The notes: generated from the sequence alone by a model not told the origin. 64,000 bases of DNA from Bdellovibrio bacteriovorus str. Tiberius (GCF_000317895.1 NC_019567.1:3410001-3474000); one strand, 5' to 3'. Counted from the first letter of the stretch, positions 8,537 to 18,665 are shown. A program made the numbers and translations.

Positions 8537-9430
8537 TTAAAAGTTCACGGACCCTTTGTACTCGACCGGGCTCTTCATGCCAAGTGCTGAGTGCGGAGCA
8601 ATATTGTTATAATCTGCAAACCACTGCGGCAAAAGCTTGAGAACCGTCTCTGCGCTGTCACAGTCAGCCTGATAAACGTAATCCCTTTTGATTGTTTTAA
8701 CGAATGCTTCAGCCATGCCGTTGGATTCTGGGCTGTAGGCTCTGGTGTAACAGCAATTCAGATTTAACTCTTTGCCAAGATCCTTCACGGACTTCGCACG
8801 GTAAATTGACCCTCGATCTGACAACCACTGAATTTCGCGAGGACATCTCAATGACTCACCAAATCTCGCTTCAACAGCTTTAACCATCAATTCCTCTATG
8901 TCGGTAGCTGATAGCGGCTCAGTCCTAGCGACGTAAGCAAATGCTTCGCGATCACAACAATCCAAAGCAAACGCCACGAAAACTTTGTCGCCGTTAAAAC
9001 AGCGGATTTCCATGCCATCTGAACACCAACGCAGATTCGGGAACATAGTCATAACAACTCCCGTATGTGGCCTTTTTGGCTGTGGCATTGTTTGTGGCAA
9101 TGAAAGACCATTCATGCGCATGATTCTTTGAACACGCTTGCGATTGATCTTATTGCGACCATCAAGGGATCTTTGGCGATTCACCATCGTTGTCACCCGG
9201 CGGTAGCCATAGGTGGCTCTAATTGCAATAACGGCTTTGATTTCTTCTAAAATTATTTGATCGTCTGATTTTTGGTAATGGCGAGGCATGCCAATTTCCT
9301 CCTGAGAAACTGGTTCGTAATAAATTGAACTTCGGCTGATTTCGAAAACTTCTGCGATCTGACTTACTTCATACCGATTAAGCGCTTTGACTTCTTTGGC
9401 GGTTGAAGTGCTTTTAATATCGCTTTTTTT
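8537..9430 (-). CDS. IS3-family transposase OrfB (DDE integrase part)
   Basis: This is the rve-type catalytic domain of an IS3 transposase, which cuts and joins the element's ends. An HTH_21-like N-terminal part (IKAVIAIRATYGYRRV) precedes the DDE core. First Asp is in WCSDGMEI, second in WLSDRGSIY, and the Glu lies in ESNGMAEAFVKTIKRDY. The frame is open up to the A8 slip site at 9424-9431 and lies in the -1 phase relative to OrfA, so the active product is probably an OrfAB fusion. An internal ATG at 9289 could give a shorter OrfB. The end at 9430 marks the frame entry after slippage, not a start codon. Confidence 0.88.
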   Translation of the reverse strand, partial: KKSDIKSTSTAKEVKALNRYEVSQIAEVFEISRSSIYYEPVSQEEIGMPRHYQKSDDQIILEEIKAVIAIRATYGYRRVTTMVNRQRSLDGRNKINRKRVQRIMRMNGLSLPQTMPQPKRPHTGVVMTMFPNLRWCSDGMEIRCFNGDKVFVAFALDCCDREAFAYVARTEPLSATDIEELMVKAVEARFGESLRCPREIQWLSDRGSIYRAKSVKDLGKELNLNCCYTRAYSPESNGMAEAFVKTIKRDYVYQADCDSAETVLKLLPQWFADYNNIAPHSALGMKSPVEYKGSVNF

Positions 9431-9741
9431 TGAACGATCTCCAGGCCATCTTTTAAGATGTCATTCTTGATCGTCAAATCGCCAACTTTAGCTTTGAGAT
9501 TCTGATTCTCAGCCTTGAGTTTGTCGTTTTCTTCGATCAACTTTTGAATGTATTCCGCACTGATTGGGGATTCGTCTTTTTTGTGGTTCATTTGCCTCTT
9601 CCAACTATAAAGAGTGATAGCATGAACCCCGTATTTCCTGGCAAGCACTGGGATAGAAATTCCCTGGGAATTGTGCTCTTTGATGATTAATTGCTTCTTT
9701 TCCTGTGTAAATACTTTCCGTCTGTTAGACGTTGTTTCCAT
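9364..9741 (-). CDS. IS3-family transposase OrfA (helix-turn-helix)
   Basis: A 125-residue protein. The N-terminal HTH_Tnp_1 domain (RRKVFTQEKKQLIIKEH, VLARKYGVHAITLYSWKRQ) binds the element's ends, and a leucine-zipper-like coiled coil (LIEENDKLKAENQNLKAKV) drives multimerisation. An AGGGGG ribosome-binding site precedes the ATG. It overlaps orfB in the -1 phase. The run CAA AAA AAA GCG near its C-terminus is a classic slippery heptamer, and no stop lies between it and orfB in the -1 phase. Confidence 0.9.
   Translation of the reverse strand: METTSNRRKVFTQEKKQLIIKEHNSQGISIPVLARKYGVHAITLYSWKRQMNHKKDESPISAEYIQKLIEENDKLKAENQNLKAKVGDLTIKNDILKDGLEIVQKKAILKALQPPKKSKRLIGMK
9424..9431 (-). promoter_or_regulatory. 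programmed -1 frameshift site (A8) in the IS3 transposase
   Basis: On the minus strand this reads CAA-AAA-AAA-GCG in the OrfA frame. Slipping back one base gives a frame open through to the OrfB DDE domain. IS3-family elements are known to make OrfAB this way. I did not confirm a downstream stimulatory hairpin. Confidence 0.7.
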
Positions 9742-9779
9742 AAAGACCCCCTGGGTTGGGTGTCCAAATAAAATCGGGG

Positions 9780-12700
9780 TCAGGAACAGAGGTCACCACC
9801 ACCAAATAAAATTAGATCTTTACTTGTCCAGCGCCCAACCTCAGGGTCATAATCTCTCGAGCCAAATTTTAATAGCCCCGTATTCAAATCATAAATTCCA
9901 CCAGCAAACCCATACGGCTGAAAACCACGATTAGTATCCAGCTCAATGCGACCCCAGACATCATAATCCAACCGCTGCATCACGTAGCCATCAGTTTCTC
10001 GCACCAACAGACGAGGTGATCCTAGATGATCCTTTACATACCTGTACTTCTGACCTTTAAAAATCATGTAATCCGGCGTGTTCGGCCCAAGAGCATGAAC
10101 GTACTCTCGCGAAGTTCTTGCCTTTTCGTCGAAGTCTGCTGCGATTCTCGCGTAGTCTTGATAAATGACACGAGCTAAACCTTTACCGTTTATATAAGTG
10201 GCAACTCTGGAGCCCGCAGCATCTAGCCTATAAGATACAGTAGAGCCGTGAGATAACCTGATAGACTTCAAAGAACCCGAGGAGTTATAGTTAAACTCCT
10301 GAGGGAGCTCAACTCCGCGCTGCCTAGATTTTACTTCACCGGTATCGTAATACTGAAATGTCCTATTTCCGAAAGTAAGAAGACGATCCTGTTGGTCATA
10401 AGTAGCATTCTCAATAAACCTACCTACCTGACTAACAATTCTATTACCGTTAGAGTCATACTGATAGCTCGCGTAGAAAGCTCCATTCTTAGTTACTCCA
10501 ATCAAACGACCAAGGCCATCATAACTATATTCAAAAGAGACTACTTTACCCTGATTATTTTCTGTTTTTCCGCGAATTCTACCGATATTATCGCGCAACA
10601 GCTGATAGCCAAAGAGAGTAACCGGGTTGGGATCTGAGGGGCTTATCTTGTACTGGGCTAGATAAGTACTTAAGCGACCATAACCGTCGTAAGAGTATTG
10701 ATCATAAATACGCCCGAGCTGAGTCTCTAGAACTCTGCCAGTTCCGGCTTGATATGAAATACTTAAATCTCCCACTTTTGTGACTGAATAGTCTTCATTA
10801 TAAGAAATTGAGACTGATGAGGATCCACGAATCCAATCGGCAGCCAATTCACGTCGTTTAGGAAGATAACTTCCATCGTAAGCATAGCTTACTCTTTCAT
10901 AAGAGTTCAGGGTATCCGGCATCTTCGTCTCAACAGCAGTTAAAAGATCACCATCAAAAGAGTAGGAAGTCTCAATCCCATCAAACGACCGAACACGGCT
11001 TATTTGTCCTTTCTCATAATAAAACCGTTGCTGTTCATCACGAGAGACATAAACTTGCGTCAAAAAGCCACTAACCTCATCATAATTGAAACGAACCGGA
11101 GGTCGCTGTGGCGCGATCACTTGGGAAATCTGCCTATCATCATTATATAAGTAACGTGTCGCTACCTGAGAAACTGCTGGCACAGATGGAGGATGATACG
11201 CTGTCATATCCCCAGAAAGATCAAAATTAAATAAATGCGCTGGCCTTCCCGATGGCGACACGCTCAAGAGATCTCCGTCGCTACTATAGGACAACGCTGT
11301 TGTCAGACCTGCGCTGGTCTGTGTAAGAACTCTTCCCGCAGGATCGTAAGTATATTGGACTTCTTCGCCTCGGCCATTCTTGAGCTTATTTAAGAACCCC
11401 TGAGAATTATATGTGTACTCGACCAAATCATGCCCATTTTGAACTATCTTTTTCAAATTTCCGTTCGGATAGTATTCAAACAAAGTGGGATAATCTTGAT
11501 TTAATTGAACGCTCGTAGGTCTTTCGTTGGAATCCAAAAGAATATACGACTTGACTTCCTCAGGGGTCTCGCTGGAAACAGACATATTTACCTTTGAAAA
11601 ATTATTTTTCCAAACCGATGTCCCAATCTGTTCACGTGTTTCCATCGAAGTATAATTGAAAGGATCGGACGTCAGGCCTACATAGGACTTTGAAATAGAG
11701 ATCTCTCGCATCCCACTTTTACGAACGGACGTATATTTTGACATTCTCTGCTCTAAGGCACCAAATCGTTCATCGTTCACAAGATTTGAAAAGCTTACTC
11801 CTCTTGGAGAAGAAAACATTCCAGAGCCATTTGCATTTTCTGTATACACCTCTTCCACACCGTCAGGATGAACTACCTTCCTAACATAGGAGCCGCTTAA
11901 TGGGTTTATTTCAGATTCCATATCGGTTTTTCTACCCATTTGCGTTACCTGACTAACAACAAATTTATTTCCGACCTTCATCTTCCCAAACTGATAGCTG
12001 CCCTTTACTTTCTTAGTATAGGCGATTCTTCCAAGGCCATCATAAACAACCTCAGTGATTCTTCCCATAGGCGTAGTGAACCTTCTTAAAAGATCCGTCC
12101 CTTCATAATACTCGATTGAAGTGGCTTCATTATTCGGATTTCGTATTTCCGTTATATTAAACGCCGCCCCTAAAGTGATTGTCGTTACTTGCCCCCAGGG
12201 CGAAGTAATACTTACAAGTTGATTGCTAGTATTTCTTGTAAGTTGAGTGATATTCCCGAAGGCGTCAGTTATGGAAGTTAAATAGCCCGCCGTATTATAG
12301 CCGAATTGATACTTCACATATCCAGTTAGTGAGCTCTTGGTTGCTAGATGTTTTCCGTCTCCATCAAACATAAAGACTTCACCATCCATAACCACCATTT
12401 CCTGATTCCCTGGCAATACTGAACTCGCCTTCACGAAGCTGCGACCACTGCCTAAAAACAGTCTATCTTGATTTTTGTCATAGTAGTGATGGATGGATAA
12501 GGTCCAAGCCTCTGGGTTAAAAGACTTTTGCCGATTCAAGTTCTGAAACGCCACTTGATAACTAGAAGCAAATTCTGACGAATAGACTAACTTCGCACCC
12601 GTACCAACTATTGCTATCTCTTCCCCGAATGAGAGATTATCGACCCGAATAATCGAACTAGGCTTTTCAATGGGACAATTCTTTGGCCCCTCTAGCGGTG

Positions 12701-13487
12701 CATTTGGATTAGGAACTGGAGCAGGCGGGAGAGCAACCCCTCCTCCAAGATTAGCTCCTTGAAGAGTTACCTTTTTGACTAGAGCTCCGTCTAAATGTCC
12801 AGCGTCTGCAATCGGCCCTAGACGACCAAAACCGTTGTAGTGAAAACTTGTGATAGGACTGGTACAGTTGAGTTCCAGAGTCTCTGTACTCCCTTGTTCC
12901 GGCGCACGATACTCGATTGTTATTTCTGATGTCCCTGCTCCATCGGTAACAGCCCCAACGGTCGGCAAACAGAACCCAGGCGTGCTAAGCTTAACCAAAA
13001 TAGTAAAAGAAGCACTATCATCGATATGCTGCTTTATTGGCCCGCCGGCCGTTCCCCAATCCCGGTATTCGAAAGAATATGCCGTAGGAAAAACGATATC
13101 TAAGATGACATCCGTAAACTGCGTGGTCGTGCTGTTAACATTTACAACGGTGGCCCCTTGCTGATTCTCAATATTTTGACAAGTCTGGGCTGTTAAGTCT
13201 TCATCCTGGATTCCGCTATATAAACTTTTATAGAAAGGCAGCATGAAGGGCTTAAACGTGGTCGGCAGACAACGCCCAACAAAAGCTGTAAGAACATAAT
13301 CCGGATTGTTCATAAATAGGACGTTCTGCTTTTGGTACTTATATAGACTGTCTTCATAGACCGAATTCAAAGTCGGCTCTTCATAGTACTGACTGGCTTC
13401 TAGGTCCCAAGATCGATATTGATCATTTGCCCATAAAACTGAAGGTAAGAGGCATATAACCAGAACAGGCATCACAAATCTAAACAT
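9780..13487 (-). pseudogene. secreted Rhs/YD-repeat protein, 5' fragment interrupted by the IS3 element
   Basis: The ATG at 13487 has TGGAG 8 bp upstream and leads a signal peptide (VLVICLLPSVLWA); GTG at 13496 is an alternative. About 300 N-terminal residues are unrecognised. They are followed by many YD repeats of the type Y-x-Y-D-x-x-G-R/N-L (VKYQFGYNTAGYL, YDPAGRV, YSYDGLGRL), and then the conserved core end (DHLGSPRLLV, YGFAGGIYD, SRDYDPEVGRW). The frame then runs into the element and stops three codons in (L-C-S-stop). The restored protein would have 1397 residues. A Sec signal and no PAAR or VgrG partner argue against type VI delivery; surface display or outer-membrane export is more likely. 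Confidence 0.9.
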
Positions 13488-13686
13488 CACAGTCACTCCA
13501 TTAACTATAATATGTTTATAAACAATTAACTGTGTTCTGCTGTTTGTTTTAAAGTCAAAGTCGATTTAAAGCGACTCACCAAGTTAGGACCTGCTCAAAA
13601 TTTGCACTAAATGAGTTTTAACTAAATGTTGTCAGCAAGATAAAAGGCGAAGTCTTTAATAAAATTAGAAGCCTAGAGCATTTAAC

Positions 13687-13722
13687 AAAAAAAAGAAGCT
13701 ACCCCAATCTGAAGATAGCCTC
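13687..13722 (-). terminator. Rho-independent terminator after the RlmI-like gene
   Basis: On the minus strand: GAGGCTATC, 9-nt loop, GGGTAGCTTC (9 pairs including two G-U), then T8. It ends transcription from 13,760 and separates it from rhs. Confidence 0.75.
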
Positions 13723-13759
13723 CGCAAAACAACATTATAAATTTTTCTTCACATTTACT

Positions 13760-15064
13760 TTAGTGCACGTAGTGAACGTACATCTTGAGATAGAACCCTT
13801 CCGGGAACTGCATCAGCGTTGGGTGATCTGCCGCATGGCCCCCGCGCAGAACGCTGCGAAGTTCGGCGTAGTTTCTCAGTGACGCCTTACGAATCGCATC
13901 GCGGAATTCTTCTTCTTCCAGCAAACCAGAACAAGAGCATGAAGCCACAAAGCCGTTCTTTTTCACCAGACGGAATGCGTGCGTGTTCATCTTAAGGTAA
14001 GCGTGCTTCCCGATAGGGATGTCTTTTTTGGATTTGATAAACGCCGGTGGGTCCGCAATCACGATGTCATAGTGAGTGCTTGGCAAAGCCGCCAAACCTT
14101 CAGACACGTCCATTTCGTGAACGACGACTTCCGCCCCTTCACGTTCGGCATTCTTTTTCGCGAAAGCCAAAGCGGTCTTGGAGATGTCCGCCAAAGACAC
14201 CTCGACCTCAAAGCCCAAAGACTTCAAAGCACGTGTGATCTGCGTGGACCAGTGACCGACATAGCAGCACAGATCCAATACACGGATCTTGCGCGGCTGT
14301 TGGGTTTTGGCCCAGTTCTTAAATAACCCCACTGCCAGGAAGATGTTGTGAGTCTGATCCAGGAAAAAGCCCGTTTTTTGGCCTTCAACCAGATCACAGC
14401 TCATCGTGATCGTGCCGTCATCACCTGCGGCGTTTAGCACGATTTCAACATCACGAAGGTTCATGTCCGGCAGATCCTTGATGAGGCGCGGTTCTTCAAC
14501 CTGCAAGCCCTCAAGCTTGCGCACACCCACGTCATTACGAATCACCACCGCCGTTTGATCCCAGCCAAACTCGGAAAGACCTTGCGCATGAGCTTTTTCA
14601 GCCAAACCTTTGAAGAAGCCTTCGGCATCCTTCAGGGCTTCATTCATTCCCGCCGTCACCAACTGGGCAGCAAAGAGCTGAGCACGTTTGCCGTTTTGTA
14701 CGATCACATAGTAATCCAGAACCAAACCTGGGATGAAATCAGATTCGCCAAACGCCAGGCGGAAGCTGCCACGGAAGCCCGCAGCCTTTCTTACGCGCCA
14801 AGAGTTGAAGATCTTTTCATGAAGGAAGTCAAAACTGGTTGGATCCTTATCCTGACTGTTGAAGCTCAACGCACGGAAAGAAATCAGGGAATGAGGATTG
14901 CCGTAACCGCGGGCCAGAAACTGCCCTTTGGAATCCTGAAGCTCTACCGCCGCACCTGCGGGATGACCCTTAGGGCTTACCAGCAGCTCGTTGGAAAACA
15001 CCCACGGGTGTCCACTGCGAATTCTTTTATCGGCTCCCTGACGAAGACGCCACACTGTCATCAT
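13760..15064 (-). CDS. class I SAM-dependent rRNA methyltransferase, RlmI-like
   Basis: A 434-residue protein. The N-terminal PUA domain (RLRQGADKRIRSGHPWVFSNE) is typical of the RlmI/RlmK group, which methylates 23S rRNA (RlmI makes m5C). A Rossmann methyltransferase domain follows: motif I VLDLCCYVG at about residue 265, motif IV IADPPAFIKSKKD at about 340, and the CSCSG segment carrying the candidate catalytic Cys. The length fits the family. It starts 3 bp after the stop of the phytase-like gene, so it is probably co-transcribed with it. The exact target base cannot be read from sequence alone. Confidence 0.85.
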   Translation of the reverse strand: MMTVWRLRQGADKRIRSGHPWVFSNELLVSPKGHPAGAAVELQDSKGQFLARGYGNPHSLISFRALSFNSQDKDPTSFDFLHEKIFNSWRVRKAAGFRGSFRLAFGESDFIPGLVLDYYVIVQNGKRAQLFAAQLVTAGMNEALKDAEGFFKGLAEKAHAQGLSEFGWDQTAVVIRNDVGVRKLEGLQVEEPRLIKDLPDMNLRDVEIVLNAAGDDGTITMSCDLVEGQKTGFFLDQTHNIFLAVGLFKNWAKTQQPRKIRVLDLCCYVGHWSTQITRALKSLGFEVEVSLADISKTALAFAKKNAEREGAEVVVHEMDVSEGLAALPSTHYDIVIADPPAFIKSKKDIPIGKHAYLKMNTHAFRLVKKNGFVASCSCSGLLEEEEFRDAIRKASLRNYAELRSVLRGGHAADHPTLMQFPEGFYLKMYVHYVH

Positions 15065-15067
15065 AAA

Positions 15068-16171
15068 CTATTCACCCTCAACTGCGAAAACAACCAACTC
15101 GGTGATTTCTTTTTTTGAAAAATTATTATCACTCATTATCAGCAAACTGCGCCGGCCATCCGGAAGTTTCGGCCCCCAGGCCAAAGCTTCAAAGTTCTGC
15201 ACACGTTTGTCGCCACGGTTTTTACCAAGATCAGATTCAAAATCCACCAGCTTTGTTTTTTCAACACCCGTGAACTTCGCACCTTCCAACTTACTCACAC
15301 CCGAAACGTCCGTGCCCTTGGCAAGATCCACCAGATACAAAGTAATCGTATTGGCCCAGATCTTTTTCGGCAGCAGGCGCACTCCGCGTTCTAGCACAAT
15401 CAGTTTGGTTTCACTGACGACCAGAATTTCCGAAGCCCCGCGGAAGACTTCTTTTCCCCCGTGCCCGTCTTTCAACGGATCCAGGCGATAGGCGTATTCC
15501 GCCACCGGCTGATAGCCTTTTTCAGGCTTGTCTTCGTACTTGAGAATTCGCAGCCAGTCGCCTTTTTCCTCTTCTCCGGCGACATAATCCTGGAAAAGGG
15601 AAGTTTCTACACTCGCAAACAGCACCTTCCCGTCCACGGAACTTGAGAGTCCCTCAAACGAAAGGTTGTTCTGCACGCCCTGCTTTTGCTGGCCAATGGG
15701 TTCAGGTAAAAACTTGGCCGGAACGGACAGGTCGGACTTCCACACCCCTTGCGGGTTTATACGGAAGATCCGGGGCATTTCGCGGGGTTTGGAATCGTTG
15801 CTGCCTTCAGAGGAAACCAAGAAATCCCCGGACGGCAACAGCGCCAGCCCTTCAGGATCCAAAATCGCGGCCCGCTCCCCGGTTTTGGGAAGGCCCGAAA
15901 TAAAACTGACGGATTTGGGGTTTAAAGAAACAGACTTCCCCGAAATCTTCAGGTCAAAACCGTAAAAGCGGGGCTCCCCGAACTTTCCACGATCATCAGA
16001 AAGCGCCCACAGAGTGTCGCCACTGAAGGCCATGCCGGAAAGACCACCGATGGTGGTCTTTTTGAACTCAGTTCCGGTCTTGATCGCGGTTTCACCGAAA
16101 TATTCCAAACTCAAAGCCCGTGCTTTGAGCGAAAACAGCAAAACCAGGCAAATTCCGGTTCCTCGAAGCAT
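15068..16171 (-). CDS. secreted phytase-like esterase (esterase-like activity of phytase family)
   Basis: A 367-residue protein with a signal peptide (cleavage near ARALS, residue 19). The body has the beta-propeller-like pattern of the Phytase-like domain: GLSGMAFSGDTLWALSDDRG near the N-terminus, DPEGLALLPSGDFLVSSE at about residue 105, SFEGLSSSVDGKVLFASVE at about 170, and NFEALAWGPKLPDG near the C-terminus. Members are periplasmic or extracellular and are credited with ester hydrolysis, but true phytase activity is mostly untested. It sits 1 bp after the Rieske gene and 3 bp before the RlmI-like gene. Confidence 0.75.
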   Translation of the reverse strand: MLRGTGICLVLLFSLKARALSLEYFGETAIKTGTEFKKTTIGGLSGMAFSGDTLWALSDDRGKFGEPRFYGFDLKISGKSVSLNPKSVSFISGLPKTGERAAILDPEGLALLPSGDFLVSSEGSNDSKPREMPRIFRINPQGVWKSDLSVPAKFLPEPIGQQKQGVQNNLSFEGLSSSVDGKVLFASVETSLFQDYVAGEEEKGDWLRILKYEDKPEKGYQPVAEYAYRLDPLKDGHGGKEVFRGASEILVVSETKLIVLERGVRLLPKKIWANTITLYLVDLAKGTDVSGVSKLEGAKFTGVEKTKLVDFESDLGKNRGDKRVQNFEALAWGPKLPDGRRSLLIMSDNNFSKKEITELVVFAVEGE

Positions 16172-16172
16172 C

Positions 16173-17213
16173 TTAACTTCTCCAGCGAAGCTCAGTTTCT
16201 TTCACAGGGTGATTGAATTCACGTTTGCCCTCAAGGTGGTCATGGTACTCGGTTTTCAAAGCATAGTACCACTTGGCTTGAGTGTCGGCGTCCTTGATCA
16301 GCATCAGACTTGGATCATAACGTAGACCATCTTGCTGTTTGGTTACCGCATCCATGTCCTGACCCAGGAACTTTTTAGAGAATTGATGAATCGCCGGCTT
16401 CAAAAGCGTCAACCAAGGGATGTCCCAGTACGCCAATTGAGTCACACGCGTGTTGTTTTCATCCACCGGAGTCAGCGCCGTGTAAGAATAGAAATTACGA
16501 GGCCCGACTTCGATATGCTCGACACGCACGCAAGGAAGCGTGAAGGTGATCTCGGTCGTCGGAGTGCCGCCAAGGATCTTATAAGCCTTGGAATTTTTCG
16601 AAGGCTGGTGACGAACCATCTGGAAGCCATAGTTCACCGGAGCAAATTTCTTTTTCTTTTCCAGCATGGTTTTTTCAGAACGCCAGAACCAGCTTTTGTG
16701 CACGTAAGGACCATGCGCCGGGTCCATCAGACCGATCACCGCGTGATCGACGTGACATGGGAAGTTCACCACGTAAGTCAAATTCGGTTTCACATCCGCC
16801 GGGAACGCTTTCATCACCGGGATCGCTGGCGCTTTGGAAACATCATAGTCCTTGTCACCCACAAAGACCCAGATCAGGCCTTGAGCTTCGTGAACAGGAT
16901 AAGAGCGCACTTTGATTTTATTCGGATTCAGTTCCTGATCCGGGCACAGTGAAGGAATCTCAGTACACATGCCGGTGCCGTCAAACTTCCAGCCGTGATA
17001 AGGGCATTCGATCTGATCATTTACCACACGGCCATAGCTCAGAGGAATTCCTCGGTGGGGACAGATATCACGCATCGCCGACACTTTGCCTTTGGAGTCA
17101 CGATAGAACACGATGGGCTCACCCAAGATCTTGCGGGCCGTGGCTTTATTCACCGCCAGCTCTGCACTTGGAAGTCCCACATACCAAACATTTTTCAAAA
17201 ATCCGCTGTACAT
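16173..17213 (-). CDS. Rieske [2Fe-2S] aromatic-ring-hydroxylating oxygenase, alpha-subunit type
   Basis: A 346-residue protein. The Rieske cluster motif CPHRG...CPYHGW supplies the Cys-His and Cys-His ligands at about residues 47-70. The catalytic domain has DHAVIGLMDPAHGPYVH, matching the D-x2-H-x4-H mononuclear iron site of PaO/oxygenase-type enzymes. Such enzymes add oxygen to aromatic or macrocyclic substrates using electrons from a separate reductase; none is encoded next door. The substrate is unknown. It lies between folD and the phytase-like gene on the same strand with short gaps, so the four genes may form one transcript. Confidence 0.85.
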   Translation of the reverse strand: MYSGFLKNVWYVGLPSAELAVNKATARKILGEPIVFYRDSKGKVSAMRDICPHRGIPLSYGRVVNDQIECPYHGWKFDGTGMCTEIPSLCPDQELNPNKIKVRSYPVHEAQGLIWVFVGDKDYDVSKAPAIPVMKAFPADVKPNLTYVVNFPCHVDHAVIGLMDPAHGPYVHKSWFWRSEKTMLEKKKKFAPVNYGFQMVRHQPSKNSKAYKILGGTPTTEITFTLPCVRVEHIEVGPRNFYSYTALTPVDENNTRVTQLAYWDIPWLTLLKPAIHQFSKKFLGQDMDAVTKQQDGLRYDPSLMLIKDADTQAKWYYALKTEYHDHLEGKREFNHPVKETELRWRS

Positions 17214-17226
17214 AAAATCCTCTGAA

Positions 17227-18093
17227 CTAGAATTGAGGGTCGCGGGCGCGTTGTTCCGCCAACTGGCAGGTGTTCTTCAAAAGCATGGCAATGGTCATCG
17301 GACCCACCCCACCGGGAACCGGAGTCGCTGCCTTCGCCCAGCCATCAAGCTCTTCAAAGCGAACATCTCCACAGAGTTTTCCGCCCTGACCTGAGCCATG
17401 CATACCCACATCAATCACGATCGCATCTTTTTTAAAATCTTCTTTACCCAAGAGTCGGGCCTTGCCAGCCGCGACGACAACCAAATCCGCCTGCTTTGTG
17501 AGCTCTGACATATTGGAAGTTTTGGAGTGGCACAATGTGACTGTGGCGTTGGCTTCAGTCAAGAGCAGAGCCATGGGTTTCCCCACAATATTGCTGCGAC
17601 CAACGACCACGGCCCTTTTTCCCTCCACCGGGATTCGATAATGCTTCAGAATCTCCATCACTCCCGCCGGAGTGCACGGGCTGACCAGAGGTTTTCCGGC
17701 AAAGAAATAACCCAAGGATTCGTAAGTTAGACCATCAGCATCTTTTTCGGCGGAAACAAGCTTCAGAACCTCGTCCGCGCTGAGATGTTTTGGCAACGGG
17801 AACTGAACCAGAATGCCGTCCACGCCATTGTCGTTGTTCAGCTTGCTTAGAATCTGATTCAACTCGCTTTGTGTGGTTTCGGCCGGCAGAGTGTGAATTG
17901 TGGAAGTCATCCCGATTTTTTCGCAGGCGATCTTTTTGTTTTTAACGTAAACGTGGCTCGCCTTATCGTCGCCGACAATGACGACCGACAGATGAGGAGC
18001 CCGGCCGTAAGTTTCTTTAAACTTCGCCACTCGGGGAACAAGGGACGCACGCACCTCTTTCGCGACTTCTTTTCCGTCAAGAATCAGCACCAT
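17227..18093 (-). CDS. folD: bifunctional methylenetetrahydrofolate dehydrogenase/cyclohydrolase
   Basis: FolD interconverts 5,10-methylene-, methenyl- and 10-formyl-tetrahydrofolate, supplying one-carbon units for purines and fMet-tRNA. The 288 residues match the family length. Signatures are YVKNKKIACEKIGM (with the catalytic Lys), DGILVQFPLPKHL, the NADP-binding GRSNIVGKPMALLL and the C-terminal PVPGGVGPMTIAML. GGGGAGG lies only 2 bp before the ATG but 5 bp before the following GTG, so translation may start at 18090. It is divergent from the 95-residue gene at 18,281. Confidence 0.97.
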   Translation of the reverse strand: MVLILDGKEVAKEVRASLVPRVAKFKETYGRAPHLSVVIVGDDKASHVYVKNKKIACEKIGMTSTIHTLPAETTQSELNQILSKLNNDNGVDGILVQFPLPKHLSADEVLKLVSAEKDADGLTYESLGYFFAGKPLVSPCTPAGVMEILKHYRIPVEGKRAVVVGRSNIVGKPMALLLTEANATVTLCHSKTSNMSELTKQADLVVVAAGKARLLGKEDFKKDAIVIDVGMHGSGQGGKLCGDVRFEELDGWAKAATPVPGGVGPMTIAMLLKNTCQLAEQRARDPQF

Positions 18094-18280
18094 GACCTCC
18101 CCTGTTTTTTGAGCCTTAAATTTGCGTCATTTCTTAACAAAATTCAATACTTATTCCAACTTCGTCCCATTCCGCCAAGGCCTTCTTGCGGGACCTTTTC
18201 ACCCCTGCGAACCCTGTTTTTGCTTGATTCCTAAACCCCTATCAAGGTACAAACCCTTTAAAAGATTAGGGGATTTTCGA

Positions 18281-18568
18281 ATGGCTGAAAAAGTTAAGCT
18301 CTCAAAAGATGGTAGTTCTATTGACTTCGTTCAATCTGACAGCCTTCCTACGTCCCTGAAGAAGTTCCGTCAAAGCCCGGAAATCGAAGGTTTCTACCGC
18401 TTTATCTTCGAAAACGACCTGCAAAAAGAAGCTTACGACATTTTGGATCGCATTATTATCCAGCGTAAGGCTAAAAAAGCCGGCGCGAAAAAAGAAGCTG
18501 CTGCTGCTGCCAAAGAAGAAAAGGCCGCTGCAAAAAAAGCCGAAATTTCAAAGGCTAAAAAGAAGTAG
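18281..18568 (+). CDS. small basic protein with Lys/Ala-rich tail
   Basis: The ATG at 18281 follows AGGGGATTTTCGA; the longer open frame upstream has no ribosome-binding site. The product is 95 residues. The first 65 look folded (SLKKFRQSPEIEGFYRFIFE, AYDILDRIIIQRKAKK). The last 30 are almost only Lys, Ala and Glu, like the tails of histone H1-like or nucleoid proteins. The function is unknown; nucleic-acid binding is a guess from charge. It is a single-gene unit with a strong terminator downstream. Confidence 0.75.
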   Translation: MAEKVKLSKDGSSIDFVQSDSLPTSLKKFRQSPEIEGFYRFIFENDLQKEAYDILDRIIIQRKAKKAGAKKEAAAAAKEEKAAAKKAEISKAKKK

Positions 18569-18574
18569 TTCTCC

Positions 18575-18603
18575 AAAAGTCCGGACCTCCGGACTTTTTT
18601 TTT
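18575..18603 (+). terminator. Rho-independent terminator
   Basis: AAAAGTCCGG, ACCT loop, CCGGACTTTTTTTTT. It closes the 95-residue gene before the Flp locus. Confidence 0.92.
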
Positions 18604-18665
18604 GCTTTAATCGCATCCCGCCCCTGTCCGATCTTTGCTTCCACCTCCTAACCACTGGAGGATTC

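Larger units (their letters stand above)
8507..9788 (-). mobile_element. IS3-family insertion sequence inside the rhs gene
   Basis: The element is 1282 bp with TG...CA ends. The terminal inverted repeats share ACCCCGATTTT...TTGGACAC (about 8507-8532 and 9761-9788). The flanking direct repeat GAGG, extendable to GAGGT if the terminal T is counted, lies at 8503-8506 and 9789-9792; 3-5 bp duplications are normal for IS3. It carries orfA and orfB in the IS3 arrangement, with a probable -1 frameshift. Both ORFs are intact and the duplication is perfect, so the insertion looks recent. Confidence 0.93.
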
